Shown here: positions 1 to 8,921 of the stretch, in pieces | Position numbering within the stretch: the stretch's first letter is position 1 | How the letters are laid out: each line of letters starts with the position of its first letter | Source: Stenotrophomonas sp. 704A1 | GTDB lineage: Bacteria > Pseudomonadota > Gammaproteobacteria > Xanthomonadales > Xanthomonadaceae | Assembly: GCF_030549525.1 (NCBI RefSeq) | Contig: NZ_CP130831.1 | Span: 3,931,501 to 3,995,500 of the forward strand | Direction: 5' to 3' | DNA: 64,000 nucleotides | Made by a program: the position numbers and the translations under genes | Notes under the pieces: model-generated | Database searches by the model: none | What the model was told of the DNA's origin: nothing | Seen by the model: the letters and a program-made list of their open reading frames with translations, nothing else

Positions 1-3
1 GCG

Positions 4-73
4 GCGTGGATCTACGCCCCTCCCCCGGTAGATCCACGCCCCGCTCCTGCAGCAGGTCCACGCCCCGCGTGGA
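4..73. repeat. SMAG-like palindromic repeats (GTAGATCCACGC subtype)
   Basis: Two short inverted repeats lie just downstream of the first TonB receptor gene. The arms GCGTGGATCTAC (4-15) and GTAGATCCACGC (28-39) are perfectly complementary, and TCCACGC (57-63) pairs with GCGTGGA (67-73). The GTAG-headed stem is the hallmark of Stenotrophomonas SMAG repeats, here in a sequence variant distinct from the GTAGCGCCGGGC type found elsewhere in the window. They could act as 3' stabilisers or weak terminators for the receptor gene. Confidence 0.6.
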
Positions 74-85
74 TGCCTCGACCGA

Positions 86-2377
86 TCAGAACTCCGCAGC
101 CACGGTCATGAATACCTGGCGCGGCGCACTGGCATGGATGGCGTAGCGCGTACCGTTCGGGTCGGTCGGTGCGAACGAACTCAATTGCCCGGCGTAGCGC
201 TTGTTGGTCAGGTTGGTCGCATTCAACGACACCCGCACGTTGCGCAGGCCCAGACCGGGGCCGAAGTCATAGCCGGCACCGGCGTCGAAGGTGGTCACGC
301 CCGGCACCGACTGATCGTTGGTGTAGGTGTAGTAGCGCTTGCCGGTGTACTTGGCGCGCAGGCTGGCGAAGAAGCCATCGCGGTTCCAGCTGATTTCGCT
401 GGAGGCCATGCGCTGCGGGGTGTCCACGGTGATCTTGCCGGCCACCGGCACGATCGCACCGCCGGAGGTGTAATCGTCCTCGTAGGTGGTCTTGTTCCAG
501 GACAGCGCGTTGTACCACTGCAGGCCGTCCACCGGCTTGAGGATGAAGGTCAGCTCGGCGCCGCGGCTCTTCACCGAACCGACGTTGATGAAGCGCGTCA
601 CGCACTCCGGGCGCGTGCCGACTTCGATGCTCGAACACGGGTTGAGCGACAGCAGGCGGTTGTCGAACTTCACGTTGTAGGCGGCAATCGACGCCTGGTA
701 CTTCTCACCGAAGGTACGGAAACCGGCTTCCAGGCTCTTCGACTTCTCCGGCTCCAGGCCGGCGCTGGCCGCGAACGATTCCGGCGAGACCTGCAGCGGG
801 CCGCCACTGCCGCCACCGACGAACGCGGCGATGTTCTCGGCGTACGAGGCGAACAGCTCGTTGTTGGCAGTGAGCTTGAAGCCCACGCCCAGCTGCGGCA
901 GCACCGACTCCTTGGCGGTCAGCGTGCCCGAGGCGATGCTGGTTTCCACGCCCGGCTGCGCGGTGGCGCGCATGCGGGTGTTGGGGCTCTTGATGCCCAC
1001 GTCCACGGTCAGGCGCTGGTCGAGGAAGCGCATGCGGTCCTGCACGTAGAACTGCCGCGTGCGGATGTCGAAGTCCTGGTTGAACAGCAGGCGGTCCGGG
1101 TTCTGCAGGTACAGGTCATCCAGGAACGGGCCGCTGATGTAATAGAAGTTGCGCGAGACGTTGTGGTCGTTCTGCTCCAGCCACAGGCCGGCTTCCAGTT
1201 CGTGGATGCCCAGCGTCCACGACAGCGCGGCGGTCAGGCCGTCGCGGTTGATGGTGTAGTTGGTGCTGCGGATCGAGATCGGCAGCATCCTGTCGGTGCC
1301 CGGGTAGGACGGCTGGCCCGGTGCCCACCAGTGGCCCTGGCCACGGTTGTCGTGGTGGTAGGCCAGCAGCTTCAGACGGCCCTGTTCGCCCAGCCGCAGG
1401 TCGGCATCGATCGAGTACAGGTTGTCGTCGCGCAGCGCGCGGCTCTGGTAGTAGGCATCGTCGATGCTGTTGACGCCGCCGCTGAACTGGCACCTGCTGC
1501 GGTCCAGCGTGCCCGGCGCGCAGTAGGCGGCGGCGACGGCGCGATCCCAGTCCGGTGCATAGATGTTCCAGTCATAGCCCAGGCCGCGCGCCAGCATGTC
1601 CTTGGACAGATAGGCGTAGTTGGCCTGGCTGGCCCGCGAGGTGGCCACGAAGGCGCCGAAGCGATGATCGCCCACGTTCCACACCGCCTTGGCATTGAAC
1701 TGGCGGGTGGTCTGGTTCTGGTAGGGCGCGGCCCACATGTCCGCATCCTGGTGCACGCCGGACACGTAGGCCGAGAAGCCGTTGATGTCGCCGGTATCCA
1801 CCCGCAGGTAGCCGCGGCGCTGGTTGTCGTCGCCAACGGTGATGCTGGCACGCCCGCCGAACTCGGTGGACGGGTCCATCGAGAAGTACTGGATGGTGCC
1901 GCCCAGGTTGCTGGTGGACGCCACGCCCAGCGAACCGATGCCCTGCGACAGCTCGGCACCGGCGAGGTTCTCGGCGATCAGTGCGCGGGCAATGCTCAGG
2001 CCGTTGTAGTTGCCATAGCTGTTGTCGCCCAGCGGAATGCCGTCGAGCGTGTAGCCCAGGCGGCTCTTGTCGAAGCCACGCAGGCTGATGGTCTGCGACT
2101 CTTCGTTCGCGCCGAAGGCATCGTTGGACTGCACCGACACGCCCGGCAGGCGGTCCAGGATCTTCTGGCCACTGGTGCCCGGCGGCAACACCTGCTTGTC
2201 GACGGTGGTGATGCGCTGCACCTGGCGGGTTTCACCCTGGCCGATGACCGAGACGGTATCCAGCGTCTGGGCGCTCAGCGCGGCATCGGTGCTGGCGTCG
2301 GTGGATTCAGCGGCATGGGTGCTGGCGGCGGCGGAAAGCGCGATCGCCACGGCGATCGTCAGGTGTCGGGTCTGCAT
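86..2377 (-). CDS. TonB-dependent outer membrane receptor
   Basis: This is an outer-membrane TonB-dependent receptor of 763 residues that should import a ligand, probably a ferric complex, using TonB/ExbBD energy. The chosen start gives a Sec signal peptide (MQTRHLTIAVAIAL...THA, cleavage near residue 22). A TonB-box-like DTVSVIG follows, then a plug domain to about residue 200 with LRGFDKSRLGYTLDGIPL and GIGSLGVASTSNLGG, and then a 22-strand barrel ending in the expected terminal Phe (VAAEF). The reading frame stays open upstream, with another ATG at 2392; GGACCGAT precedes the 2377 ATG. It has no neighbouring tonB, exb or siderophore genes. No convincing Fur box was seen upstream, so the substrate cannot be named from the sequence. 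Confidence 0.88.
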   Translation of the reverse strand: MQTRHLTIAVAIALSAAASTHAAESTDASTDAALSAQTLDTVSVIGQGETRQVQRITTVDKQVLPPGTSGQKILDRLPGVSVQSNDAFGANEESQTISLRGFDKSRLGYTLDGIPLGDNSYGNYNGLSIARALIAENLAGAELSQGIGSLGVASTSNLGGTIQYFSMDPSTEFGGRASITVGDDNQRRGYLRVDTGDINGFSAYVSGVHQDADMWAAPYQNQTTRQFNAKAVWNVGDHRFGAFVATSRASQANYAYLSKDMLARGLGYDWNIYAPDWDRAVAAAYCAPGTLDRSRCQFSGGVNSIDDAYYQSRALRDDNLYSIDADLRLGEQGRLKLLAYHHDNRGQGHWWAPGQPSYPGTDRMLPISIRSTNYTINRDGLTAALSWTLGIHELEAGLWLEQNDHNVSRNFYYISGPFLDDLYLQNPDRLLFNQDFDIRTRQFYVQDRMRFLDQRLTVDVGIKSPNTRMRATAQPGVETSIASGTLTAKESVLPQLGVGFKLTANNELFASYAENIAAFVGGGSGGPLQVSPESFAASAGLEPEKSKSLEAGFRTFGEKYQASIAAYNVKFDNRLLSLNPCSSIEVGTRPECVTRFINVGSVKSRGAELTFILKPVDGLQWYNALSWNKTTYEDDYTSGGAIVPVAGKITVDTPQRMASSEISWNRDGFFASLRAKYTGKRYYTYTNDQSVPGVTTFDAGAGYDFGPGLGLRNVRVSLNATNLTNKRYAGQLSSFAPTDPNGTRYAIHASAPRQVFMTVAAEF

Positions 2378-2612
2378 ATCGGTCCATTGCATGGGGGAAG
2401 TCCGCCGCGACTCGGCACGGCGCGCGGCCACTATGCGAATGGAAGATGAAAGGTTGTTTACGAAGGCGTGCAGGGAGTGCCGGCCGTGACGCGCGTCGCA
2501 TCGCGGGATGTTTCCGGCAGGGCTGCACCCTGCACCTGCCCCTGCAACGGCAACCGGAACCACGGCACCGGCGGGTCATCCCTGGAAGGCGCTGAAACCC
2601 ATCCAGCGCCGT

Positions 2613-3854
2613 TCACTCCGGCGCCAGCTGATCCATCCGTATCCGGTTGGCGAACAGCGAGAACGCCAGCATGCCGGCCAGGCCGTTGGCCCGGCTCACC
2701 CAGTGCGGCAGCCAGCGCGGTGGCTTCAGCACACCGGCCTCGAACAGCGGCGCGAAGGCGATCGCATCGGTCAGGCTCATCTTGCCTGCGAACAACCAGC
2801 GGCAGACCTGCAGGCGGTCTTCGGCCAGCATGTGGCGGAAGAAGGTATGCACCGACACCAGCCCGCGCAGGTACACCGTGTCCTTGGTGAAGGCCAGGCC
2901 GCCGCTCGGCGGTACGCCGCGGAACACCCGCTGTGCGGAGGCGAAACTCTCTTCCGGGTTCTGTCCCGCATCGCAGAAGTAGCGGAACACCTCGATGAAG
3001 TCGGCCCCTTCACGCGCCATCGCGATCGCTTCGGTGCGCAGGCTGATGCGCTTCAGGCGCTCGATGTCGATGCTGCCGGTGATCTGCTCGGCGAACGTGG
3101 CCAGCCCTTCCTGCGTGGCCGTCACCCGTGGCGAGGACAAGGCAAGGCTCGGCAGCACCTGCTGTTCGCGCCCGTTCAATGCGGTCAGCGAATGCACCAG
3201 CGCTTCGTGGTGGAACAGCTGGGCGCGGTCGTAGGCACTGAACCGGGCACTGGTGCGCAGACGGATGCGGGTCGGCCCGGCGGCGGCCTTCGACACCAGC
3301 TCCGGGTCCAGCTGCACCTGGATGATGCGCGATTCGAAGAAGCCATCGAGGTCGTTCTGCAGCTGCAGCTGCAATGCGATGGCCGACACCGGCACCTGTT
3401 CTTCCGGCGCCAGCAGTTCATGGTCGAGTTCGGCGGCGATCTGGATGAAATGACGCGCGGCCTCGCGCGTGCTCGGTCCGTTGCCGGGCAGCGGTTGTTC
3501 GGGCGCACCGAACAACTGCACCGAACAGCGGTCCACCGCCGCGCTGCCCAGCCCTTCCAGCAGCTGTGCGGCCAGGTCCCAGCTCTGCGCGGACTGCTGT
3601 ACGTAGTGGCCCAGCGGATGGCCGGGATCACACTCGGCGGCGATGGCGGCCAGCGCGCGGCGTTCCTCGCTGAAGTCGAGCTTCGGGTAATCCACCACCG
3701 GCAGCACCGGTTGCCCCCGGGCCACGCTGTCCAGGAACGGTGCCTGCAGGCTGGCCGGCCAGCTGCTCAGCCCCAGCAGGCGGATGCCTCCCACGGCCTC
3801 GACCAGGCGCGCATCGAGCGCTGCATGGTGGGCCACGTCACGGTCCAGCGTCAT
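2613..3854 (-). CDS. QEGLA-motif (DUF1704) metallopeptidase-like protein
   Basis: This 413-residue protein belongs to the DUF1704 family, often annotated as flavohemoglobin expression-modulating QEGLA motif protein. The family is named for the QEGLA motif, visible here as TQEGLATFAEQ. It also carries a zincin-like HEALVH helix (HHEALVHSLT), which suggests a metal-dependent carboxypeptidase fold, as in the eukaryotic KIAA0895/MATCAP relatives. There is no signal peptide, so it should be cytoplasmic. The start at 3854 is preceded by GGAATCGACC, a better ribosome site than that of the in-frame ATG at 3866; TATAGT further upstream may be a -10 element. No flavohemoglobin gene is nearby, so the role stays open. 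Confidence 0.8.
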   Translation of the reverse strand: MTLDRDVAHHAALDARLVEAVGGIRLLGLSSWPASLQAPFLDSVARGQPVLPVVDYPKLDFSEERRALAAIAAECDPGHPLGHYVQQSAQSWDLAAQLLEGLGSAAVDRCSVQLFGAPEQPLPGNGPSTREAARHFIQIAAELDHELLAPEEQVPVSAIALQLQLQNDLDGFFESRIIQVQLDPELVSKAAAGPTRIRLRTSARFSAYDRAQLFHHEALVHSLTALNGREQQVLPSLALSSPRVTATQEGLATFAEQITGSIDIERLKRISLRTEAIAMAREGADFIEVFRYFCDAGQNPEESFASAQRVFRGVPPSGGLAFTKDTVYLRGLVSVHTFFRHMLAEDRLQVCRWLFAGKMSLTDAIAFAPLFEAGVLKPPRWLPHWVSRANGLAGMLAFSLFANRIRMDQLAPE

Positions 3855-3958
3855 GGTCGATTCCATGCGCGGACTATAGCGCCCTGTCCTTGCTTTGGCA
3901 GGGGCGAAGGGGGACACCTGGCAGAAGCGGGTTCCCCCGCGTCACGGTCCAGCCGCGA

Positions 3959-5068
3959 TCAACGCCGGCGCGGCTTGCCGGCCGGGCGGAACTGCTGGCC
4001 CTTGCCCTTCCTGCCGCCACGCTCCTGTGCGGTCTCGGCCTGGCGTACCGCCAGCTTGGCAGCAGCGGCGGCGACTTCTTCCTTCAGCTTGAAGTAGTTC
4101 AGCAGCCGGCTCTCTTCGATCTCACCCGCGTCGATCGCCGCGCGCACCGCACACCCCGGTTCCTGCTGGTGCATGCAGTCGCGGAAGCGGCACTGCGCGG
4201 CCAGCGCTTCGATATCGGCGAAGCCACCTTCGGCCAGGGTTTCCTCACCGGTCGGCTTCAGTTCGCGCATGCCGGGGGTATCGATCAGGCAGGCGCCCAT
4301 CGGCAACGGCATCAGCGCGCGGTGGGTGGTGGTATGGCGGCCACGCGAATCGTTGGCACGCACCGCATTGGTCTTCATCCGCTGCTCGCCCAGCAGCGTG
4401 TTGGTCAGCGTCGACTTGCCTGCACCGGAAGAGCCGACCAGCACCACGGTGCGGCCCGGGCCCAGCCACGGTTCCAGCACCGCCACGCTGTCCGCATCCA
4501 GGCCGTTGATGGCGTGCAGGGCGATGCCCTGCATTTCCAGTTCCTCCAGCACCGCCAGCGCGTCCTCGCTGTACTCGGTCTGGTCGGCCTTGGTCAGCAC
4601 CACCACCGGTTCGGCACCGCCGCCACCGACCAGCAGCAGGTAGCGTTCGATCCGGCGCGGGTTGAAGTCCGCATCCAGCCCGCAGACGATGAAGACGGTA
4701 TCGATGTTGGCCGCGATCACCTGCTGGTGGTAATGCTCGCCGGCGGCACCGCGCTTGATCGCGGTGCGCCGCGGCAGCAGCGCGACAATGCGGATGCCCT
4801 CCAGCAACACCCAGTCGCCCACCGCCGGCCGTTCGTGGCTGGGGAAGCGCGGGCGCTGCCACTCCGGCAACGACTCGGCCTTGATCGCCGCCTCGGGACC
4901 GTCGGCCACCACGTAATGGGTGCGGTGCTGTTCGATCACCCGCGCCGGACGGGCCTGCGGGTGCGCGGCCATCATGGCCTGCCAGTCGGCCTGCTGCGGC
5001 GGGCCCGGCCAGGGCCAGCCGATGGTCTGCAGGGCGGTGAAATCGGGAGTCTGGGTCATCGCCGCCAT
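3959..5068 (-). CDS. rsgA: Small ribosomal subunit biogenesis GTPase RsgA
   Basis: RsgA is a circularly permuted GTPase that binds the 30S subunit late in its maturation and is released on GTP hydrolysis. The 369-residue product shows an N-terminal OB-fold region, then the motifs in permuted order: TKAD (G4, about 159-162), GSSGAGKST (P-loop, about 212-220) and DTPG (G3, about 263-266). A zinc-binding Cys/His cluster CRFRDCMHQQEPGC lies near 293-306, and the tail is very basic (KPRRR). The reading frame stays open far upstream without homology. ATGs at 5068 and 5059 both fit; 5068 is used. The aminotransferase gene starts divergently about 90 bp away. Confidence 0.95.
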   Translation of the reverse strand: MAAMTQTPDFTALQTIGWPWPGPPQQADWQAMMAAHPQARPARVIEQHRTHYVVADGPEAAIKAESLPEWQRPRFPSHERPAVGDWVLLEGIRIVALLPRRTAIKRGAAGEHYHQQVIAANIDTVFIVCGLDADFNPRRIERYLLLVGGGGAEPVVVLTKADQTEYSEDALAVLEELEMQGIALHAINGLDADSVAVLEPWLGPGRTVVLVGSSGAGKSTLTNTLLGEQRMKTNAVRANDSRGRHTTTHRALMPLPMGACLIDTPGMRELKPTGEETLAEGGFADIEALAAQCRFRDCMHQQEPGCAVRAAIDAGEIEESRLLNYFKLKEEVAAAAAKLAVRQAETAQERGGRKGKGQQFRPAGKPRRR

Positions 5069-5158
5069 TCTACCCGTGCCGATGCCCTGCCAGCCCAGCA
5101 GTGGCGGGCCTGGAGGCCTTGCCATGCACTGCAGCAATTCCGGTAGGATGGAAGCCCC

Positions 5159-6457
5159 ATGCCATTTGACGGCCCAGCTCCCATGTCCACCTCCTCGCCC
5201 AAGCCCCTGGCCATCCGCGAGCGCCTTTCCGAAGTGCGCTACGAAATCCGCGGAGAGCTGGCGCGACGAGCCCGGGAGCTGGAGGCGCAGGGCCGCAAGC
5301 TGATCAAGCTCAACATCGGCAATCCGGGTGCGTTCGGCTTCCGTGCGCCCGAGCACCTGCAGCGCGCGATCGCCGACGACATGGGCCGCACCGACCCGTA
5401 CACCCACCAGCAGGGCCTGCCGGTGGCGCGCGAAGCCATCGCCGCGTACTACGCCCGCCGCGGCGCACCCGATGCGCACCCGGACCGTGTGTTCGTCGGC
5501 AACGGTGTCAGCGAGCTGATCGACCTGTCGCTGCGTGCGCTGCTCAATCCGGGCGACGAAGTGCTGGTGCCCTCGCCGGACTACCCGCTGTGGTCGGCCT
5601 CGACCATCCTCAACGACGGTCGCCCGGTGTACTACCGCTGCGCCGCCGAGAACGGCTTCCAGCCGGACCCGAGCGAGATCGAGACCCTGGTGTCCTCGCG
5701 CACCCGTGCCATCGTGCTGATCAATCCGAACAATCCCAGCGGCGCCAGCTACCCGCGCGAACTGCTGGAACGCGTGGTCGAGATCGCGCGCCGCCACAAC
5801 CTGCTGCTGCTGGTCGATGAGATCTACGACCAGATCCTGTACGACGATGCGGTGTTCCAGCCGGTGGCACCGCTGGCCGGCGACCACCCCTGCCTGACCT
5901 TCAGCGGCCTGAGCAAGGTGCACCGCGCCTGCGGCTGGCGCGTCGGCTGGGCGCACCTGAGCGGCGACGATGCGCGCCTTGGCGATTTCCGCGCTGCGCT
6001 GGACCTGCTGGGCGCGCTGCGCCTGTGCGCCAACGTGCCGGGGCAGTACGCCATCGACGCCGCGGTGAACGGCCCGGACACCATCTCCGCGCTGTGCAGC
6101 GCAGGCGGCCGCCTGTATGAAACCCGCCGCGCGGTGATCGAGGCCTGCGAGGCCAGCGAACACCTGTCGCTGGTCGCGCCGGCCGGTGCGCTGTACGCCT
6201 TCCCGGCCGTGGTCGGTGCCGCCGCCAAGGGCTTTGACGACCACAGCTTCGCGCTGGACCTGATGAACACCGAGGGCGTGCTGGTGGTACCGGGTTCCAG
6301 CTTCAACGTGCCCTACCGCCATCATTTCCGCGTGACCCTGCTGCCGGAAGCCTCGGTGATGCGTGATGTGTTCGCCCGCATCGACCGCGTGCTGGCGCGC
6401 CGTGCCGAAGACGCGACCAAGGTCGTGCCGCTGAAGCCGCGCCGTTCGGTGGCCTGA
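5159..6457 (+). CDS. alaA: Pyridoxal phosphate aminotransferase, AlaA-type (glutamate-pyruvate)
   Basis: This class I/II PLP-dependent aminotransferase resembles AlaA, which makes alanine from pyruvate and glutamate. Motifs include LNIGNPGAFGF, the substrate-binding NPNNPSG (about 189-195), the PLP contact DEIYD (about 220-224) and the Schiff-base lysine in SGLSKVHRACGWRVGW (about residue 253). The first ATG (5159) has GGATGGAAG upstream. A second in-frame ATG at 5183 (MSTSSPKPLAIRERL) matches where homologues usually begin and may be the true start. The SGNH hydrolase and methyltransferase genes follow within a few bases, so the three probably form one transcript. Confidence 0.88.
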   Translation: MPFDGPAPMSTSSPKPLAIRERLSEVRYEIRGELARRARELEAQGRKLIKLNIGNPGAFGFRAPEHLQRAIADDMGRTDPYTHQQGLPVAREAIAAYYARRGAPDAHPDRVFVGNGVSELIDLSLRALLNPGDEVLVPSPDYPLWSASTILNDGRPVYYRCAAENGFQPDPSEIETLVSSRTRAIVLINPNNPSGASYPRELLERVVEIARRHNLLLLVDEIYDQILYDDAVFQPVAPLAGDHPCLTFSGLSKVHRACGWRVGWAHLSGDDARLGDFRAALDLLGALRLCANVPGQYAIDAAVNGPDTISALCSAGGRLYETRRAVIEACEASEHLSLVAPAGALYAFPAVVGAAAKGFDDHSFALDLMNTEGVLVVPGSSFNVPYRHHFRVTLLPEASVMRDVFARIDRVLARRAEDATKVVPLKPRRSVA

Positions 6458-6460
6458 GGC

Positions 6461-7078
6461 GTGGCGCTGTCCTACCTGGCGCTGGGCGACTCGTACACCA
6501 TCGGCGAGGCGGTCGCGGTGGAAGGGCGCTGGCCGCACCAGCTGGCCGCCGCCCTGCGCGCGCAGGGCATCGACCTGGCCGATCCGCAGACGATCGCCAC
6601 CACCGGCTGGACCACCGACGAACTCGATGCCGGCATCGACGCGGCCTCGCCGCAGGGGCCGTTCGGGTTGGTCAGCCTGCTGATCGGCGTCAACAACCAG
6701 TACCGTGAGCGCCCGCTGGACGAATACCGCGCGCAGTTCCAGGCGCTGCTGCAGCGCGCGACCGGATTTGCCGCCGGCCGCGCCGGGCGGGTGCTGGTGC
6801 TGTCGTTCCCTGATTGGGGGGTGACGCCCTACGGCGCGGGCAGTGGCCGCGACCTGGCCCGCGTCGCGCGCGAGACCGACGCGTTCAATGCCGCCGCCGA
6901 GGAGATCAGCACCCGGCACGGCGCCGCGTTCGTCGACATCACCGGCCTCAGCCGCGACTGCGGCGCCGACCCGGCGATGATCGCCGCGGACGGGCTGCAT
7001 CCGTCCGCGCAGCAGTATGCGCGGTGGAGCGCACAGGCACTGCCGGTGGCCGCGCGCCTGCTGGCCGCTGCGGACTGA
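6461..7078 (+). CDS. SGNH/GDSL hydrolase
   Basis: This 205-residue SGNH-fold esterase/lipase has the block I nucleophile motif GDSYT near residues 9-13, a block III Asn in GVNN and the block V Asp/His dyad in DGLHPS near the C-terminus. There is no signal peptide, so it should act on a cytoplasmic acyl ester. The start is GTG, 3 bp after the aminotransferase stop codon, which implies translational coupling. The physiological substrate cannot be inferred. Confidence 0.85.
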   Translation: MALSYLALGDSYTIGEAVAVEGRWPHQLAAALRAQGIDLADPQTIATTGWTTDELDAGIDAASPQGPFGLVSLLIGVNNQYRERPLDEYRAQFQALLQRATGFAAGRAGRVLVLSFPDWGVTPYGAGSGRDLARVARETDAFNAAAEEISTRHGAAFVDITGLSRDCGADPAMIAADGLHPSAQQYARWSAQALPVAARLLAAAD

Positions 7079-7082
7079 GCGC

Positions 7083-7799
7083 ATGGATGGCACGCCACGG
7101 ACCGGCACGCCCCTGCCCTGTTCGCCGCTGGAGGCCGGGCATGCCAGGCAGATCGCCGAGGCGTTCCGCCCGCAGCACGCCTGGGGCAGCCGCCGCGACT
7201 ACTACTACACGCGCGCCAAGCTGGGCAGCGACCCGCTGTATGACGGCGTGCTGCAGCACCTTCCCGACGACGGCCAGCCACTGCTCGATCTCGGCTGCGG
7301 GCTGGGGCTGTTCGCCCACGTGCTGCGCCAGCGCGGGCGGACCCCGGCCTACCTGGGCCTGGACGTGGATGCGGGCAAGATCGCGCGCGCGCGACGCGCC
7401 GCCGCCGCGCTGGCCGACGCACGGTTCCACTGCCTGGATGTGCAGGCACCGCTGCCCGCACATGCCGGGCATGTGCTGCTGCTGGACGTCCTGCAGTACC
7501 TGGAGGAAGCGCCGCAGCTGGACCTGCTGCGCGCGGTAAGCGAACGCGTCGCGCCCGGTGCACAGCTGCTGCTGCGTACGCCGCTGGCGACCGGGGATCG
7601 CCGTGACCGCACCACGCGGATCGCCGACCGCCTGGCCTGGCTGGTCGGGTGGATGGGCACGCGCCCACGCCACTACCCGGACCCGCAGGCGCTGCAGGCA
7701 ACACTGGCCGAGGCCGGGCTGCAGGTCGGCGCGCTGCGGCCGCTGCATGGGCGTACACCGTTCAACAGCTGGCTGCTGGTCGCGCGCCGAGAGCGGTAG
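7083..7799 (+). CDS. Class I SAM-dependent methyltransferase
   Basis: This 238-residue methyltransferase carries glycine-rich motif I (LLDLGCGLGLF), the acidic loop GLDVDAGKI and a motif-IV-like LLLDVLQYLEE. It has no signal peptide or membrane segment. It starts 4 bp after the SGNH hydrolase gene and is probably cotranscribed with it. The substrate is unknown. Its TAG stop codon (7797-7799) is part of the GTAG that begins a SMAG palindrome, and the last ~35 bp of the gene are included in the 112-bp unit repeated downstream. Confidence 0.85.
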   Translation: MDGTPRTGTPLPCSPLEAGHARQIAEAFRPQHAWGSRRDYYYTRAKLGSDPLYDGVLQHLPDDGQPLLDLGCGLGLFAHVLRQRGRTPAYLGLDVDAGKIARARRAAAALADARFHCLDVQAPLPAHAGHVLLLDVLQYLEEAPQLDLLRAVSERVAPGAQLLLRTPLATGDRRDRTTRIADRLAWLVGWMGTRPRHYPDPQALQATLAEAGLQVGALRPLHGRTPFNSWLLVARRER

Positions 7800-8091
7800 C
7801 GCCGGGCCATGCCCGGCGGATGCCATGCGCGCCGCTGCGCTCGCCGGGCCGGGCACGGCACAACCGGTCATCACCAACAGCCGGCTGCGGGTCGCGCGCC
7901 GAGAGCGGTAGCGCCGGGCCATGCCCGGCGGATGCCATGCGCGCCGCTGCGCTCGCCGGGCCGGGCCCGGCACAACCGGTCATCACCAACAGCCGGCTGC
8001 GGGTCGCGCGCCGAGAGCGGTAGCGCCGGGCCATGCCCGGCGGGTGCCATGCGCGCCGCTGCGCTCGCCGGGCCGAGCCCGGCACAACCGG
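7763..8091. repeat. Three-copy 112-bp tandem repeat (gene 3' end + SMAG)
   Basis: A 112-bp unit occurs three times with near-perfect identity, starting at CAACAG in 7763, 7875 and 7987. Each unit holds a copy of the methyltransferase 3' end (GGTCGCGCGCCGAGAGCG), then a GTAGCGCCGGGC SMAG palindrome (GTAG at 7796, 7908 and 8020) and a second GC hairpin. Copy 1 contains the real gene end. Copies 2 and 3 carry small changes, for example CTGCGG instead of CTGCTG. The third copy stops exactly at the stop codon of the convergent polysaccharide deacetylase. The region fills the whole gap between the two genes. Confidence 0.92.
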
Positions 8092-8871
8092 CTATCCGGC
8101 CGGCAGCTGCGCCTTCAGCCCGCGTTCCTCCAGCGCCTGCAGCACGTGCTCGATGATGGCCAGGTTGTGGCCGTGGGCAGCCCCTTCATGCAACAGCACG
8201 ATCGCGCCCGCGCGCAGGTCGGGCAGCAGGCGCGCGAGTACGGCCTGCGGCGTGCAGCCGACCCCGTCATAGCCCCGGGCGCTCCAGCCCACGCGTACCA
8301 GCCCCAGTTTCTTCAGCACCGGTGCCACGAACGGGTTGGTCATGCCGACCACCGAGCGGTACCAGCGCACCGGCTGCCCGCCCACCGCTTGCAGGGCCTG
8401 CTGGCAGCCTTCGATCTCGGCGGCCATGGTGGCCGGGCCGAGCCGCCAGAAACGGGCCTGCGGGTGGCTGTGGCTGTGGTTGCCCAGGTCATGCCCGCGA
8501 CGCAGGATCTCCTCCACCAGGGCCGGATGCGCCAATGCGCGCTCGCCCACCAGGAAGAAGGTCGCCCGCGCGCGGTGGCGGTCGAGCAGGTCCAGCAGCG
8601 CGGGGGTGTCCCCGCTGGGGCCATCGTCGATGGTCAGCCAGACGCTGTTGCCGGCCCCGGGCAGCCGATCCAGCACCGGGGCATAGAAGCGGCTGTTGGG
8701 CAGGAACACCGGCACCAGGAACAGTGCGTGGCTGGCGACCATCAGGGCCAGGCCCCAGGGCCAGCCCGCCAGCACCCAGACCAGGATCACCAGCAGCTGC
8801 GACAGCACCAGCCAGGGCAGCCAGCGCCAGGGCCGGGTCGGGATGCGATGCAATGTTCCTGCGTTGGTCAT
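8092..8871 (-). CDS. Membrane-anchored polysaccharide deacetylase family protein
   Basis: This 259-residue protein has two N-terminal hydrophobic segments (about residues 13-50) followed by a NodB-type polysaccharide deacetylase domain. Visible motifs are TIDDGPSGDTPALL (motif 1, catalytic and metal Asp), HDLGNHSHSH (motif 2, two metal His) and a C-terminal LLHEG (motif 5). Motif 3, normally R-x-x-x-G with Pro and a Trp/Tyr context, is altered to RSVVGM, so activity or specificity may differ. The start at 8871 is chosen because GGGG lies just upstream; an ATG at 8886 lacks such a site. Its substrate could be a cell-wall or exopolysaccharide sugar. Confidence 0.82.
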   Translation of the reverse strand: MTNAGTLHRIPTRPWRWLPWLVLSQLLVILVWVLAGWPWGLALMVASHALFLVPVFLPNSRFYAPVLDRLPGAGNSVWLTIDDGPSGDTPALLDLLDRHRARATFFLVGERALAHPALVEEILRRGHDLGNHSHSHPQARFWRLGPATMAAEIEGCQQALQAVGGQPVRWYRSVVGMTNPFVAPVLKKLGLVRVGWSARGYDGVGCTPQAVLARLLPDLRAGAIVLLHEGAAHGHNLAIIEHVLQALEERGLKAQLPAG

Positions 8872-8921
8872 GCCCCATGATGCCATGAGGGGTAGAATCG
8901 ATGATTCGAATTTCCGGACCC

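Noticed and set aside
134..2449. A 771-codon open frame on the plus strand
   Set aside because: It is antisense to the TonB receptor, its composition is typical of the reverse frame of a GC-rich gene, and it contains no recognisable domain.
2393..2470. A Fur box upstream of the first TonB receptor
   Set aside because: Only a half-like ATGCGAAT is present with no second arm, so the call is not supported.
5069..7108. A possible N-terminal extension of rsgA of about 680 codons
   Set aside because: The extension is antisense to the aminotransferase and SGNH hydrolase genes and has no homology; RsgA is complete from 5068.
7800..8156. Possible small genes within the 112-bp repeats
   Set aside because: The open frames arise from repetition of the methyltransferase 3' end and SMAG sequence, and lack ribosome sites.
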